Shown here: positions 8,823 to 16,236 of the stretch, in pieces
How the letters are laid out: each line of letters starts with the position of its first letter
Position numbering within the stretch: position 1 is the first letter of the stretch
Source of the DNA: Candidatus Competibacteraceae bacterium
GTDB taxonomy: Bacteria; Pseudomonadota; Gammaproteobacteria; Competibacterales; Competibacteraceae
Direction of reading: 5' to 3'
Assembly: GCA_020444905.1 (NCBI GenBank)
Contig: JAGRHQ010000016.1
Coordinates: forward strand, 1 to 33,259
Length of the DNA stretch: 33,259 nucleotides
Translations under genes and position numbers: made by a program
The notes under the pieces: generated by a model
What the model was told of the DNA's origin: nothing
Databases searched by the model: none
Seen by the model: only the letters and a program-made list of their open reading frames with translations

Positions 8823-11800
8823 ATGCGAACCGTCAACCCAGGGGAGCCGGTGTCTCCTTCCGGCGCCGATAGCGGATCCGTACTCTCCAGGATCCGCTTA
8901 TCCACGCGCATCGCGCTCGCGGCGACGGTCCTGACGCTTAGCTTCGTCCTGACGGTTGGCGACCTATCCTATACCGTCATCCGGAAACAATTGATCGACA
9001 ACCAGAACACCGCCCTGGAGAATCAGGCTATCTTGTATGCTCAGCAGATTGGCAACACCTTGCACTCCATCACATCTACCCTGGGAACACTGCCCAAAAA
9101 CGCACTGATCCTGAATTCGCTGATGGACAGCTTGACGCGCCAAACCGCGCTGACGCCCTTCCTCAAGGATTTTTCCCGCGTCAATGACGTGCCCGTGACC
9201 CTGCTGATGACGGATTTTGAGGGCCAGCCCGTCGCCGGAAACCGCGAATTGTCCCTCGAAGCCCACGACTGGCGGGGCCGGGTGTTGGAGACCGGCAAGC
9301 CCTATGCGGCGATCGGGACCGACGCCACGGGCGATTATTTGCTCGTGGCCGAACCGATCTTTTATGCCCACACGCTCTCCCCCGAGGGAGCATTGCTCTA
9401 CAAGATCATGCTCGCCAACATCCAATCCACCCTACCAAGTCCAGGCGATGAGCGCACCATCATGCGGCTGGTCTATCCGAAACCGGGGGTAGCCGCGTCG
9501 CCAGCCGCAGCGCTATCCGACGCTCTTCAGGGTTCAGAACATCTGGCGCATACGGAAATGCTCAGCCTGCCGACCGAGCTGCAACCCCTGTGGATTGCGG
9601 TGGAAGTGTCGACCGATCGAAGCGCCCTGGCCAGATCTTTGAACCGACTGCTTCTGCTCTACGCCGTCACCGGGATCGGCATGGTGTTGACGGTTTTCCC
9701 TCTCGCCCGGGCGGGCGCTCATTATCTGACCCGGCCTCTGCGCGAGTTGGAAGCTGTTGCTCAGTCGATCATTGCGAGCGGCTCGCTGGAACACCGATTT
9801 GCTTTCCACGGAGCGCTCGAAGTCGAGCAACTTGGGCGCGTTTTCAACCGGATGCTGGAACAGCTGGGCAACGCTCATCGGCAATTACACCGCCAGGCCG
9901 AGATCGAGGTCGAGCGCAATCAGGCGCTGGCCGCGGCTAACGCGGCGCTCGAGCAGGAAATCGGCGAACGCAAGCGAGCCGAAGCCGCCTTGCGTGAAAA
10001 CGAGGAACGCCTGCGACTGGCGCTGGAGGGGGCCAACCAAGGTCTTTACGATCTGAATGTGCGAACCGGCATGGCCATCGTCAGTCCCGAATATGCCCAG
10101 ATGCTCGGTTATGAACTCAAGGAGTTCCACGAGACGCGCGCAGCATGGATCGAACGGCTCCACCCGGATGATCGCCAGTCGGTGGCTGAGTCCTATCAGC
10201 GTTATATCGCCGGGGAAACTCCTGATTACCGGATGGAATTTCGCCAGCGCGCCAAGACTGGCGACTGGATTTGGATCCTTTCCCTCGGCAGCATTGTCCA
10301 GTGGGACGATCAAGGCGAACCACTACGGATCATCGGGACCAACACCGATATCACTCAGCGCAAGCAAGCCGAAACCTTGCTGGCGAAAACCGTTGAGGAA
10401 CTGCGGGTCGCCGAGCAGCGGCAGCGGGAATTGCTGGCGGTGACCAAGCGCGAACAGGGCCGGTTACGGGCTTTGCTGGCGGCGATGAACGTTGGCATCT
10501 TGTTCGAAGACAATCAGCAACGGGCGGAATATCTCAACCCGGCCTTCCTGAAGATGTGGGCCATCGACGAAACCCTGGATTTGGTCGGGCATCCGCTGCG
10601 GGAGATCCTGGAACATTCCACTCACCGCTTCGCTCGGCCAGACCACGCCTCGCGCTACGTGCTCCAGGTGCTGGACACCCATGCAATCAGCGAGCGCTGC
10701 GAAATCGATCTCTACGATGGGCGCACTCTCACCCAAATGTCGTATCCAGTCATGGACAGCGAAGACCGCCTATTGGGACGACTGTGGCTTTACGAGGATA
10801 TCACCCACGAACGCCAGACCGCCCAGCAACTTCTATATCTGGCCGAGCGCGACCCGCTAACTGGTCTGTGTAACCGGCACAGTTTCCAAAAACATCTGGA
10901 ACAGAAAATCGCCACCGCCTTGCGAACGGGCGATCAGTTCGCGGTGATCTACTTCGATCTGGATGAATTCAAGGCTATCAACGACACTTTCGGCCATCGA
11001 GCCGGCGATATGGCGCTGGTGCGCACAGCCGGCGAAATCACCACCCAGGTGCGCGCCACGGAAATCTTCGCGCGGCTTGGCGGCGACGAATTCGCCATTC
11101 TCAGCAACGTCGGGACTGGACATGAGGTCGGCGCATTGCCCACACGCATCGTGGATACGATCTCCGCGATACCGTTTCGTTTCCGCGGGACCAACCTGCG
11201 TCTGACGGCCAGCGTGGGGATCGCCCTCTTCCCCGAGCACGGCGAGAACGTAGAGGAACTGGTGGCCCACGCCGATACGGCAATGTATCAAGCGAAAAAT
11301 CAGGGTAAGAACTCCTGGGCGTTGTACGACCCCAGCCGCGACTCGACCGAGGCGATAATGCGGCGCCTGAACTGGAATAGCCGGATCGCCCAGGCATTGG
11401 AAGACGGATTGTTCGAGCTGCACTTTCAGGGCGTTTATCATACTAAAAACAATACCCTCAGCCATTTGGAAGTGCTGATCCGGATACATAATCCGGATGA
11501 CCCCGATCATCCCATTCTGCCCGGTCAGTTCATTCGCCTGGCGGAAAAAAGCGGTCAGGTGCTCGACATCGACCGCTGGATGCTAAAGCAGAGCATTGCT
11601 CTGCTGGGCCAGCGCCCTGACTTGCCGCCGCTCGCCGTCAATATTTCGGGCCGCACCTTTGACGATCCGACCTTGCCCCAGTTTATCCAGCGCCTGCTCA
11701 CAGAGCATAATGTGAATTCGCAGCGGCTGTTCATTGAACTCACCGAAACCGCCGCCGTTTCCGACGTCCAGGATGCGCAACGTTTTATCGAGGCTATTCA

Positions 11801-12167
11801 ACAGCTAGGATGCGGCGTCTGTCTGGACGACTTCGGCAGCGGGTTTTCCACTTTCGCATACATGAAGTATTTGAATGTCAAAGTTTTGAAAATCGACGGC
11901 CTGTTCGTCCGCGATCTGCCCAACAACCACGACAATCAAGTATTCATCCGGGCTATGGTGGAAGTGGCGCGCGGTCTGCGCAAGATCACGGTGGCGGAAT
12001 GCGTCGAAGACGCCGCCACTTTTGACATGTTGCGGGATCTGGGCGTTGACCTTGCCCAGGGCTATTATCTTGATCGGCCCACCGCTGAGCATCCCGCCCT
12101 AGCTGTCAACCACACCGATTCCATTGGCAATCCGTTCGAGCAAGCTTCGTTCAATTCAGCCTGCTAA
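8823..12167 (+). CDS. Membrane sensor with HAMP, two PAS, GGDEF and EAL domains
   Basis: This 1114-residue protein has a transmembrane segment near 31-54, a periplasmic sensor region to about 270, a second transmembrane segment (about 272-295), HAMP and a coiled coil. Two PAS domains follow (about 395-515 and 548-660), then GGDEF (LGGDEFAI, motif 753-757) and EAL (from about 850). The GGDEF motif is intact, so cyclic-di-GMP synthesis is possible. The inhibitory I-site position reads RATE instead of RxxD. In the EAL domain the signature is EVL (883-885), DDFGSG replaces DDFGTG and ECVED replaces EGVET, but the metal and catalytic residues (E883, NISG, ELTE, DD, KID, Gln of AQGY) are all present. 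Both activities may survive. It starts three bases after the binding-protein gene, with GGGAG upstream, so the two form an operon: ligand capture outside, c-di-GMP output inside. Confidence 0.93.
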   Translation: MRTVNPGEPVSPSGADSGSVLSRIRLSTRIALAATVLTLSFVLTVGDLSYTVIRKQLIDNQNTALENQAILYAQQIGNTLHSITSTLGTLPKNALILNSLMDSLTRQTALTPFLKDFSRVNDVPVTLLMTDFEGQPVAGNRELSLEAHDWRGRVLETGKPYAAIGTDATGDYLLVAEPIFYAHTLSPEGALLYKIMLANIQSTLPSPGDERTIMRLVYPKPGVAASPAAALSDALQGSEHLAHTEMLSLPTELQPLWIAVEVSTDRSALARSLNRLLLLYAVTGIGMVLTVFPLARAGAHYLTRPLRELEAVAQSIIASGSLEHRFAFHGALEVEQLGRVFNRMLEQLGNAHRQLHRQAEIEVERNQALAAANAALEQEIGERKRAEAALRENEERLRLALEGANQGLYDLNVRTGMAIVSPEYAQMLGYELKEFHETRAAWIERLHPDDRQSVAESYQRYIAGETPDYRMEFRQRAKTGDWIWILSLGSIVQWDDQGEPLRIIGTNTDITQRKQAETLLAKTVEELRVAEQRQRELLAVTKREQGRLRALLAAMNVGILFEDNQQRAEYLNPAFLKMWAIDETLDLVGHPLREILEHSTHRFARPDHASRYVLQVLDTHAISERCEIDLYDGRTLTQMSYPVMDSEDRLLGRLWLYEDITHERQTAQQLLYLAERDPLTGLCNRHSFQKHLEQKIATALRTGDQFAVIYFDLDEFKAINDTFGHRAGDMALVRTAGEITTQVRATEIFARLGGDEFAILSNVGTGHEVGALPTRIVDTISAIPFRFRGTNLRLTASVGIALFPEHGENVEELVAHADTAMYQAKNQGKNSWALYDPSRDSTEAIMRRLNWNSRIAQALEDGLFELHFQGVYHTKNNTLSHLEVLIRIHNPDDPDHPILPGQFIRLAEKSGQVLDIDRWMLKQSIALLGQRPDLPPLAVNISGRTFDDPTLPQFIQRLLTEHNVNSQRLFIELTETAAVSDVQDAQRFIEAIQQLGCGVCLDDFGSGFSTFAYMKYLNVKVLKIDGLFVRDLPNNHDNQVFIRAMVEVARGLRKITVAECVEDAATFDMLRDLGVDLAQGYYLDRPTAEHPALAVNHTDSIGNPFEQASFNSAC

Positions 12168-12399
12168 GGCGCAATATCTATTTCTACTTTGTTAGATTAA
12201 AAAACCAACCTGTTGATTTAGATAAAATTATAAAACTGTTTAGCTATACAAGCAATCTTGCGTGGTTATGCGCGACCGGTCATGGGCACCTGGTGTAGCG
12301 CTTCCCATTGCCCTTGCGCAATCCTAAAATTTGTCGTAAATTATCAACATTTCTGTATCAAAATAACAAACTACCAAAATTAGGTAGCGGAGAAACAAC

Positions 12400-13075
12400 A
12401 TGCGCCCTGTTCCCTCCAACGCCATCCTTGTCGACCGCACCACGCGCTGGCTCATCACCCTCGAATATTGCAATCCCGCGCTGGCGGGCGTCTTGCTGAA
12501 GATGCTGGATCGCCATTCCGGATCGCTGCTTCTCTTGCACCATGTCATGGAAATCAGCGGCGGATCGCCGGCTACCTGGAAATCGTCGATCACACCCTCG
12601 AACATATCCGCGACACCGCACGCAATCTGCGCCCGGCGACGCTGGATGACCGCGGCCTTTCCTCGGCTCTGCACTGGTTCGCGCGGCGTCAGACTGAACG
12701 CACTGGCTGCGTCATCAAAGTTCAGGACCGCATTCCCCCTTGTCCGCAGAACTGGAAATCGCCGTATTCCGCATTGCTCAAGAGGCGGTCAACAACGCCT
12801 TTCGGCATGGGCAGGCGCAATCCATCATCATCGCCATCCATACCGATGATTAGGAGCTGGCGCTGACGATCCAGGACAATGGCGGCGGATTCGAACTGGA
12901 AACGCCGCCTACCCATTGCGAGCCTGGCATGGGTTTGATCAATATGCGCGAACGCGCTGAACGTCTTGGCGGCCAGTGGACTCTCGCCAGCCGACCGGGC
13001 GAAGGCACGACGATTAAAGTTATCCTGCCCTTACTGGAAAAACGCTATGAATCTGACCCGGATCCTGTTAGCTGA
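12400..13075 (+). pseudogene. Degenerate NarL/LiaS-type histidine kinase
   Basis: A good ribosome site (GGAGA, 12389-12393) leads to an ATG at 12400, but the reading frame breaks repeatedly. From about 12564, in a second frame, comes a HisKA_3-like stretch (VDHTLEHIRD, RNLRPATLDDRGLSSALHW). At a C5 run (12735-12739) the homology shifts frame again into an HATPase domain (FRIAQEAVNNAFRHG). An in-frame TAG interrupts it at 12851-12853. The ATPase then continues (DNGGGF, GMGLINMRERAERLGG, PGEGTTIKV) to 13075. The phospho-acceptor His region is missing, which implies a deletion near 12520-12565. The 230 bases upstream are AT-rich and include CTACC/GGTAG (12371-12387). One frameshift could be a sequencing error, but the stop codon, the missing segment and the broken partner make a pseudogene likely. 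Confidence 0.82.
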
Positions 13076-13254
13076 CGACCATACGCTGGTCAGAGCAGGT
13101 TTACGCAGCCTGGTCGAAGGATTTGACGGTTTTGAGGTAGTCCACGCGCGATATTGCCGAACGCCTGTCCATCAGCATCAAGACCGCTGAATCCCATCGC
13201 GCTCAAATCATGGAACGTTTAGATATCCATAACATCGCTGGAATTACAAATTAA
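13047..13254 (+). pseudogene. NarL/FixJ response regulator with internal deletion
   Basis: The start (13047) overlaps the end of the kinase remnant, as in an intact kinase-regulator operon. It encodes a normal receiver N terminus, MNLTRILLADDHTLVRAGL, up to FEVV. After about 13142 the sequence jumps, in another frame, to the C-terminal LuxR-type helix-turn-helix (DIAERLSISIKTAESHR, then MERLDIHN) and ends at TAA 13252-13254. The phospho-acceptor Asp, the rest of the receiver and the linker (about 120 codons) are gone. The product of the literal frame would be a short non-functional peptide ending at 13190. Confidence 0.85.
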
Positions 13255-13277
13255 TTTCTGTCGAGGCCTATCAATCG

Positions 13278-13712
13278 ATGGCGCATCCAACCGATACCCA
13301 AGGTAGCATTCGGGTGCTTACCATCGGAATGCATAAAGGGAATCTCGCGCAAGAACGATCCAAATTCGCAGCAGTTCCTGGGTTTGCACTCATTGGCGAC
13401 GCGGCGGATTGCGATGATGGGTTACGCCAAACGCTAATGACCTGCCCGGATGTGATCGTTCTTCCCTGGGATGCGCCGATGCTTAAACTGTTGCGCGCTG
13501 TCGCTCATCTGCGGGATGAGCGCTTCTCCCCGGTTATTGTCATTGTCACTGGCGTCGTTACAACGCCCAGTATTTTTGAAGTTTGCGAAGACATTACCAT
13601 ACTTGGCGCGGAACAATTGGATGAAACCCTGGCGGAACGGCTGCGCGCCGTGTTCATCGAGCGACAAGACAGCCTGCTCAATAGACCCATCCCGAAGCTT
13701 GTCGACGGCTGA
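13278..13712 (+). CDS. Receiver-like (CheY-fold) protein lacking the phospho-acceptor
   Basis: This 144-residue protein has the alternating pattern of a receiver domain: IRVLTIG at strand 1, FALIGDAADCDDGLRQTL, then CPDVIVLPWDAPMLKLL where receivers have DVVLLDxxMP, and SPVIVIVTG at strand 4. The acidic pair after strand 1 is missing, and the expected phospho-Asp position is Pro-Trp-Asp (shifted). It is therefore probably a pseudo-receiver or a diverging remnant. A GAGG lies 11 bases before the ATG. It sits between broken two-component genes and a broken anti-sigma gene, so it may itself be decaying, although its frame is intact. Confidence in the CheY-like fold is moderate. Confidence 0.6.
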   Translation: MAHPTDTQGSIRVLTIGMHKGNLAQERSKFAAVPGFALIGDAADCDDGLRQTLMTCPDVIVLPWDAPMLKLLRAVAHLRDERFSPVIVIVTGVVTTPSIFEVCEDITILGAEQLDETLAERLRAVFIERQDSLLNRPIPKLVDG

Positions 13713-14075
13713 ATGGCTAAACGACATGACATCAGACCTCCTGGAGATACTCATATAGTCTCGCTGATAGTGAACCCCACATCGTCACAGAAGGCCAACA
13801 ATTTATTGAAAACCCAGAGAATAAAACTCCACAAGACAAAAAGGATTTCATTGATAAACTTCTACTTAGAACGGATACCCCTTACCTATTGCTGCTGTGT
13901 GAGGGTTCATTGCAATTTACAGGACTACCCAGGACTACCTGAAACTCGGATGGATGAAATGGAAATTCAATCCGAACCGGGCCGTGGAACGCGCATTCTC
14001 GCCCGTAAATGGAAAGCCGCTCATCATAAACCTATTGATGACCGCTTGACGCTACCGACGAGGGGACTGATATGA
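13713..14075 (+). pseudogene. Composite remnant ending in the 3' part of an RsbT-like anti-sigma kinase
   Basis: The open frame gives 120 residues, but only the end looks like a known family. From about 13932 to 14020 it reads GLPETRMDEMEIQSEPGRG followed by TRILARKW. This matches the C-terminal G2 box and last strand of RsbT-type HATPase kinases (typically GLPGTRRLMDEFEI...GTRVxARKW). The N-terminal two-thirds of the kinase is absent. Upstream, 13722-13940 looks more protein-like in another frame (for example DKLLLRTDTPYLLLLCEGS), with no start codon, and I do not recognise it. A duplicated AGGACTACC at 13921-13939 marks the junction. The TGA at 14073-14075 overlaps the ATG of repA, so the remnant could still couple translation into repA. 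Confidence 0.65.
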
Positions 14076-15091
14076 CCATTTCGTTTGACGATGCGCTGGA
14101 AAAACTCAAGCGCCGCGGACAGTCGGAAAGAAAGAAGGCCAAAGCCGAAGGCCACGGCAAAACGACGCCGGTTCGCCGCCGCCTGTTGAAAAGCAGCGTC
14201 GATATCCACGCCAGGATTCCCGACGAATTGCTGTTTCAACACACCGTGCTGTGCCAAACCGTGTTGCCTTATCGTGATCCCGGTACGGAAATACGGATCT
14301 GGGAGCGTCAACAGGGCAATGTTCGCCTGTCTCTGGAAGCGGGGCGGGCCAAGGACCCCCAGGGTCAGTATGTGCCGGTGGGTCTGCCCTTTGGCGCAAC
14401 CGCCCGTTTGATCCTGTGCCATCTGAACACCGAAGCCCTACGCACCGGTTCGCCGGTGATCGAGATGGACACCAGTCTGAGCGCCTTCATCCGTAGCTTG
14501 CAGGGCTATGCGCCCAACGGGAAGGAGATTGCGAAATTCAAGGAGCAATTAACCCGCCTTTCCGCCGCGCTGATTCGTCTTTCGATGAGCCGCAACGAAA
14601 CCCGCGCCGTACAAATCAACACGCAAATCGTTAGCGCCCTCGATTTATGGGTTGAACAGTTCGACGGCGAGCGGGTGTTATCCCCTAAAAGCATCAAACT
14701 GAGCGCGGATTACTTCGCCAGTCTCCAGGAACATGCGATTCCGCTGGATGAACGAGCGGTAGCCGCTCTGGCGCATTCCGCGATGGGGCTGGATGTTTAT
14801 TGCTGGCTGGCGCAACGCCTGCACCGGGTTGACCCCAAAAGCGGCCAATTCGTCCCATGGGTTGAATTGCATCAACAGTTTGGGCAAGGTTACCAGGAAG
14901 TTCGCAAGTTTCGGCGTGATTTCCTCAATGTTCTGAAAGCGGTCAAGGATCAGTACCCCACCGCGCGATTCAGCATTGACGAAGGCGGGATGCTGCTTTC
15001 CCACAGTCCGTCACCCGTGCCAAAGCGCTCGGTGTTGATTGAACATCCGCCACAACCAGCCAAACCTGATCCCAATGGTTCTAAATCCTGA
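14072..15091 (+). CDS. repA: Plasmid replication initiator, RepA_C family
   Basis: This 339-residue protein matches the plasmid RepA (RepA_C) family pattern. The N terminus is basic (KLKRRGQSERKKAKAEG) and the middle holds PFGATARLILCHLNTEALR and MSRNETRAVQINTQIV. The C-terminal winged-helix-like region contains IKLSADYFASLQEHAIPLD, ALAHSAMGLDVYCWLAQRLH and FVPWVELHQQFGQGYQEVR. Such proteins bind iterons and open the origin for plasmid replication. The origin lies directly downstream (15170-15850). GAGGGG at about 14061-14066 gives a well-placed ribosome site. The start overlaps the stop of the RsbT-like remnant. The gene is full length with no visible damage, so it may be functional. No parAB, toxin-antitoxin or mobilisation gene is visible in the window. 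Confidence 0.92.
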   Translation: MTISFDDALEKLKRRGQSERKKAKAEGHGKTTPVRRRLLKSSVDIHARIPDELLFQHTVLCQTVLPYRDPGTEIRIWERQQGNVRLSLEAGRAKDPQGQYVPVGLPFGATARLILCHLNTEALRTGSPVIEMDTSLSAFIRSLQGYAPNGKEIAKFKEQLTRLSAALIRLSMSRNETRAVQINTQIVSALDLWVEQFDGERVLSPKSIKLSADYFASLQEHAIPLDERAVAALAHSAMGLDVYCWLAQRLHRVDPKSGQFVPWVELHQQFGQGYQEVRKFRRDFLNVLKAVKDQYPTARFSIDEGGMLLSHSPSPVPKRSVLIEHPPQPAKPDPNGSKS

Positions 15092-15169
15092 AGGCTTTTT
15101 ATGAAAGAACCCGTTTGTGGGTGATGCAGGACCCTCGTCATACAAGCGAATTCTTCCGGTATTTCTGTA

Positions 15170-15205
15170 GTATTTTTACAACAAAAAATTGTCGTATTTT
15201 TACAA
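15170..15205. repeat. Direct repeat GTATTTTTACAA x2
   Basis: Two exact 12-bp copies (15170-15181 and 15194-15205) are spaced 24 bp apart start to start, about two helical turns. They lie at the repA-proximal edge of the origin. They could be part of the melting region or a protein-binding site. Confidence 0.7.
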
Positions 15206-15233
15206 ATAATATTTTAATCAAAAACTTAATAAG

Positions 15234-15310
15234 CTGTGGATAACTTTGCCAAAAACACCCCTCTTTGTTGATCAAAAAATAACCAGGCCTGTGGATAACT
15301 TTGCCAAAAA
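15234..15310. repeat. 22-bp direct repeat carrying a DnaA box, two copies
   Basis: Exact 22-bp copies at 15234-15255 and 15289-15310 begin CTGTGGATAAC and end TTTGCCAAAAA. Each contains a perfect DnaA box (TGTGGATAA). They are 55 bp apart start to start, roughly five helical turns, so bound DnaA would face the same side. Confidence 0.85.
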
Positions 15311-15321
15311 GGGCAATTTCA

Positions 15322-15352
15322 ACCCAAAATCGCTTAAAATCACCCAAAATCG
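15322..15352. repeat. Direct repeat ACCCAAAATCG x2
   Basis: Exact 11-bp copies at 15322-15332 and 15342-15352 are 20 bp apart start to start. They sit just before the AT-rich block. A shorter TTAAAATC lies between them. Function unknown; possibly part of the unwinding region. Confidence 0.6.
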
Positions 15353-15360
15353 TTGTACAA

Positions 15361-15470
15361 TAAATCGTCAGTTAGAAGTAAATTAAATATTACTAAGCCA
15401 TTTTTTTAAAAATTTAATTTATTTATCAATTTATTATATTTATTTTTTAATAAAATTCATCAAGAAAATC
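15361..15470. other. AT-rich block, candidate DNA unwinding element
   Basis: About 110 bases consist almost entirely of A and T, with runs such as ATTTTTTTAAAAATTTAAT and TTATTATATTTATTTTTTAA. They lie between the DnaA-box repeats and the first iteron. This is where origin melting is expected in iteron plasmids. A second, smaller AT-rich patch lies at about 15580-15622 between iterons two and three. Confidence 0.7.
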
Positions 15471-15471
15471 C

Positions 15472-15782
15472 ACGGGTAGTTTCTCCCGCTTGACCCCAAA
15501 ATGGACCTAATTCTGTGGATAACGTTATTTTCAAAAGATTTAAAGTGTACGGGTAGTTTCTCCCGCACCATATTAGTGCAAATAAAAAAGCTATTGTTTA
15601 TTAAAAATAATTTATTTTATAAGCTAAGAGGTGCGGGCAGTTTGAGGCGCTGGGCTACGGGTAGTTTCTCCCGCTCACCCCGAAAGCCTGTGGATAAGTC
15701 AGTTTCTACGGGTAGTTTCTCCCGCTTTCTACGGGTAGTTTCTCCCGCTTGACCGGGAAAATCCACGGGTAGTTTCTCCCGC
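15472..15782 (+). repeat. RepA-binding iteron array, six perfect 18-bp copies
   Basis: The 18-bp unit ACGGGTAGTTTCTCCCGC occurs without a mismatch at 15472-15489, 15549-15566, 15657-15674, 15708-15725, 15731-15748 and 15765-15782, all in the same orientation. A degenerate copy (12 of 18 matches) lies at 15633-15650. The unit has CGGG/CCCG ends in inverted orientation around an 8-base centre. Spacing is irregular (77, 108, 51, 23 and 34 bp start to start), which argues against CRISPR or tandem duplication. These are the expected RepA-binding sites. Confidence 0.93.
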
Positions 15783-15911
15783 AAACCTATATGTATACCC
15801 GATAGTCTTTTCCGATATGGCGCCGCTGCAAAATCGCGACTTATCCACAAAGCCGTCGACGATCGAAAACGCGCACAGGGTTTAATCAAACACATCGGAA
15901 CTCCAAAGGAA

Positions 15912-15986
15912 AAAAAGACGGTCTACAGAGGCAGGCGATGGGGAAGACATCGCTAACCCGGACGGTCCCAAAAAGACGGTCTACAG
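15912..15986 (+). repeat. 17-bp direct repeat distal to the iterons
   Basis: AAAAAGACGGTCTACAG occurs exactly at 15912-15928 and 15970-15986, 58 bp apart. A partial copy (GACGGTC) directly precedes the second. The pair differs from the iterons and lies beyond the last DnaA box. It may be a second binding site, for example for copy control, partition or promoter regulation. Confidence 0.75.
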
Positions 15987-16236
15987 TGAGGTGGTTATCC
16001 GAAGGTCATCTTCCTAACCAGGGACCGCAGCAAAGCGTTCAACGAGCAGGCAACTTGAAGAGGCCATCAAAACAACAAACCATCAGCCCATCCGCTAACA
16101 CTCCAAACGCCATCAATCAAGAATAGAAACAGAATTTTCAATTATCCTTCAAAGGCTAACATTCAATCAAAATGACATTGACACCAACTATCCTTCCTTG
16201 CCGCCAGCCGGAATCAAGGCCAATAAGAGAATATTA

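Larger units (their letters stand above)
15235..15849. promoter_or_regulatory. Five consensus DnaA boxes
   Basis: TGTGGATAA occurs at 15235-15243, 15290-15298, 15514-15522 and 15689-15697, and its reverse complement TTATCCACA at 15841-15849. All five match the Escherichia coli strong-box consensus exactly. Two flank the AT-rich block on the repA side, two lie within the iteron array and one closes the region in the opposite orientation. This implies a host-DnaA-dependent origin. Confidence 0.9.
15092..16197. other. Iteron-type replication origin (oriV)
   Basis: This non-coding region of about 1.1 kb follows repA. In order it holds short AT-rich direct repeats (15170-15205), a duplicated DnaA-box segment (15234-15310), an ACCCAAAATCG pair (15322-15352), an AT-rich block (about 15361-15470), the iteron array (15472-15782), a reverse DnaA box (15841-15849) and a 17-bp direct repeat (15912-15986). 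The combination of RepA, iterons, DnaA boxes and AT-rich DNA is the classic plan of theta-replicating plasmids. I see nothing from about 15990 to 16197 except a gene-free leader to the next CDS. Short open frames here (for example 15501-15752) are by-products of the repeats. Confidence 0.9.

Noticed and set aside
11469..11477. EVL instead of EAL as evidence of a dead phosphodiesterase
   Set aside because: The catalytic Glu and the other metal ligands are conserved and Val at the second position is tolerated in active members, so inactivity cannot be claimed.
12735..12739. Frameshift at a C run treated as only a sequencing error
   Set aside because: A single-base error is possible here, but the separate TAG, the missing His-box region and the deletion in the partner regulator support true decay.
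15501..15752. Open frame of 83 codons with repeated GSFSR motifs
   Set aside because: The peptide repeats are translations of the iterons. There is no ribosome site and the region is a replication origin.
15472..15782. Regularly repeated 18-bp units that could suggest a CRISPR array
   Set aside because: Spacing is irregular (as little as 5 bp between units), the unit is short, DnaA boxes are interspersed and a RepA gene is adjacent. This is an iteron array.
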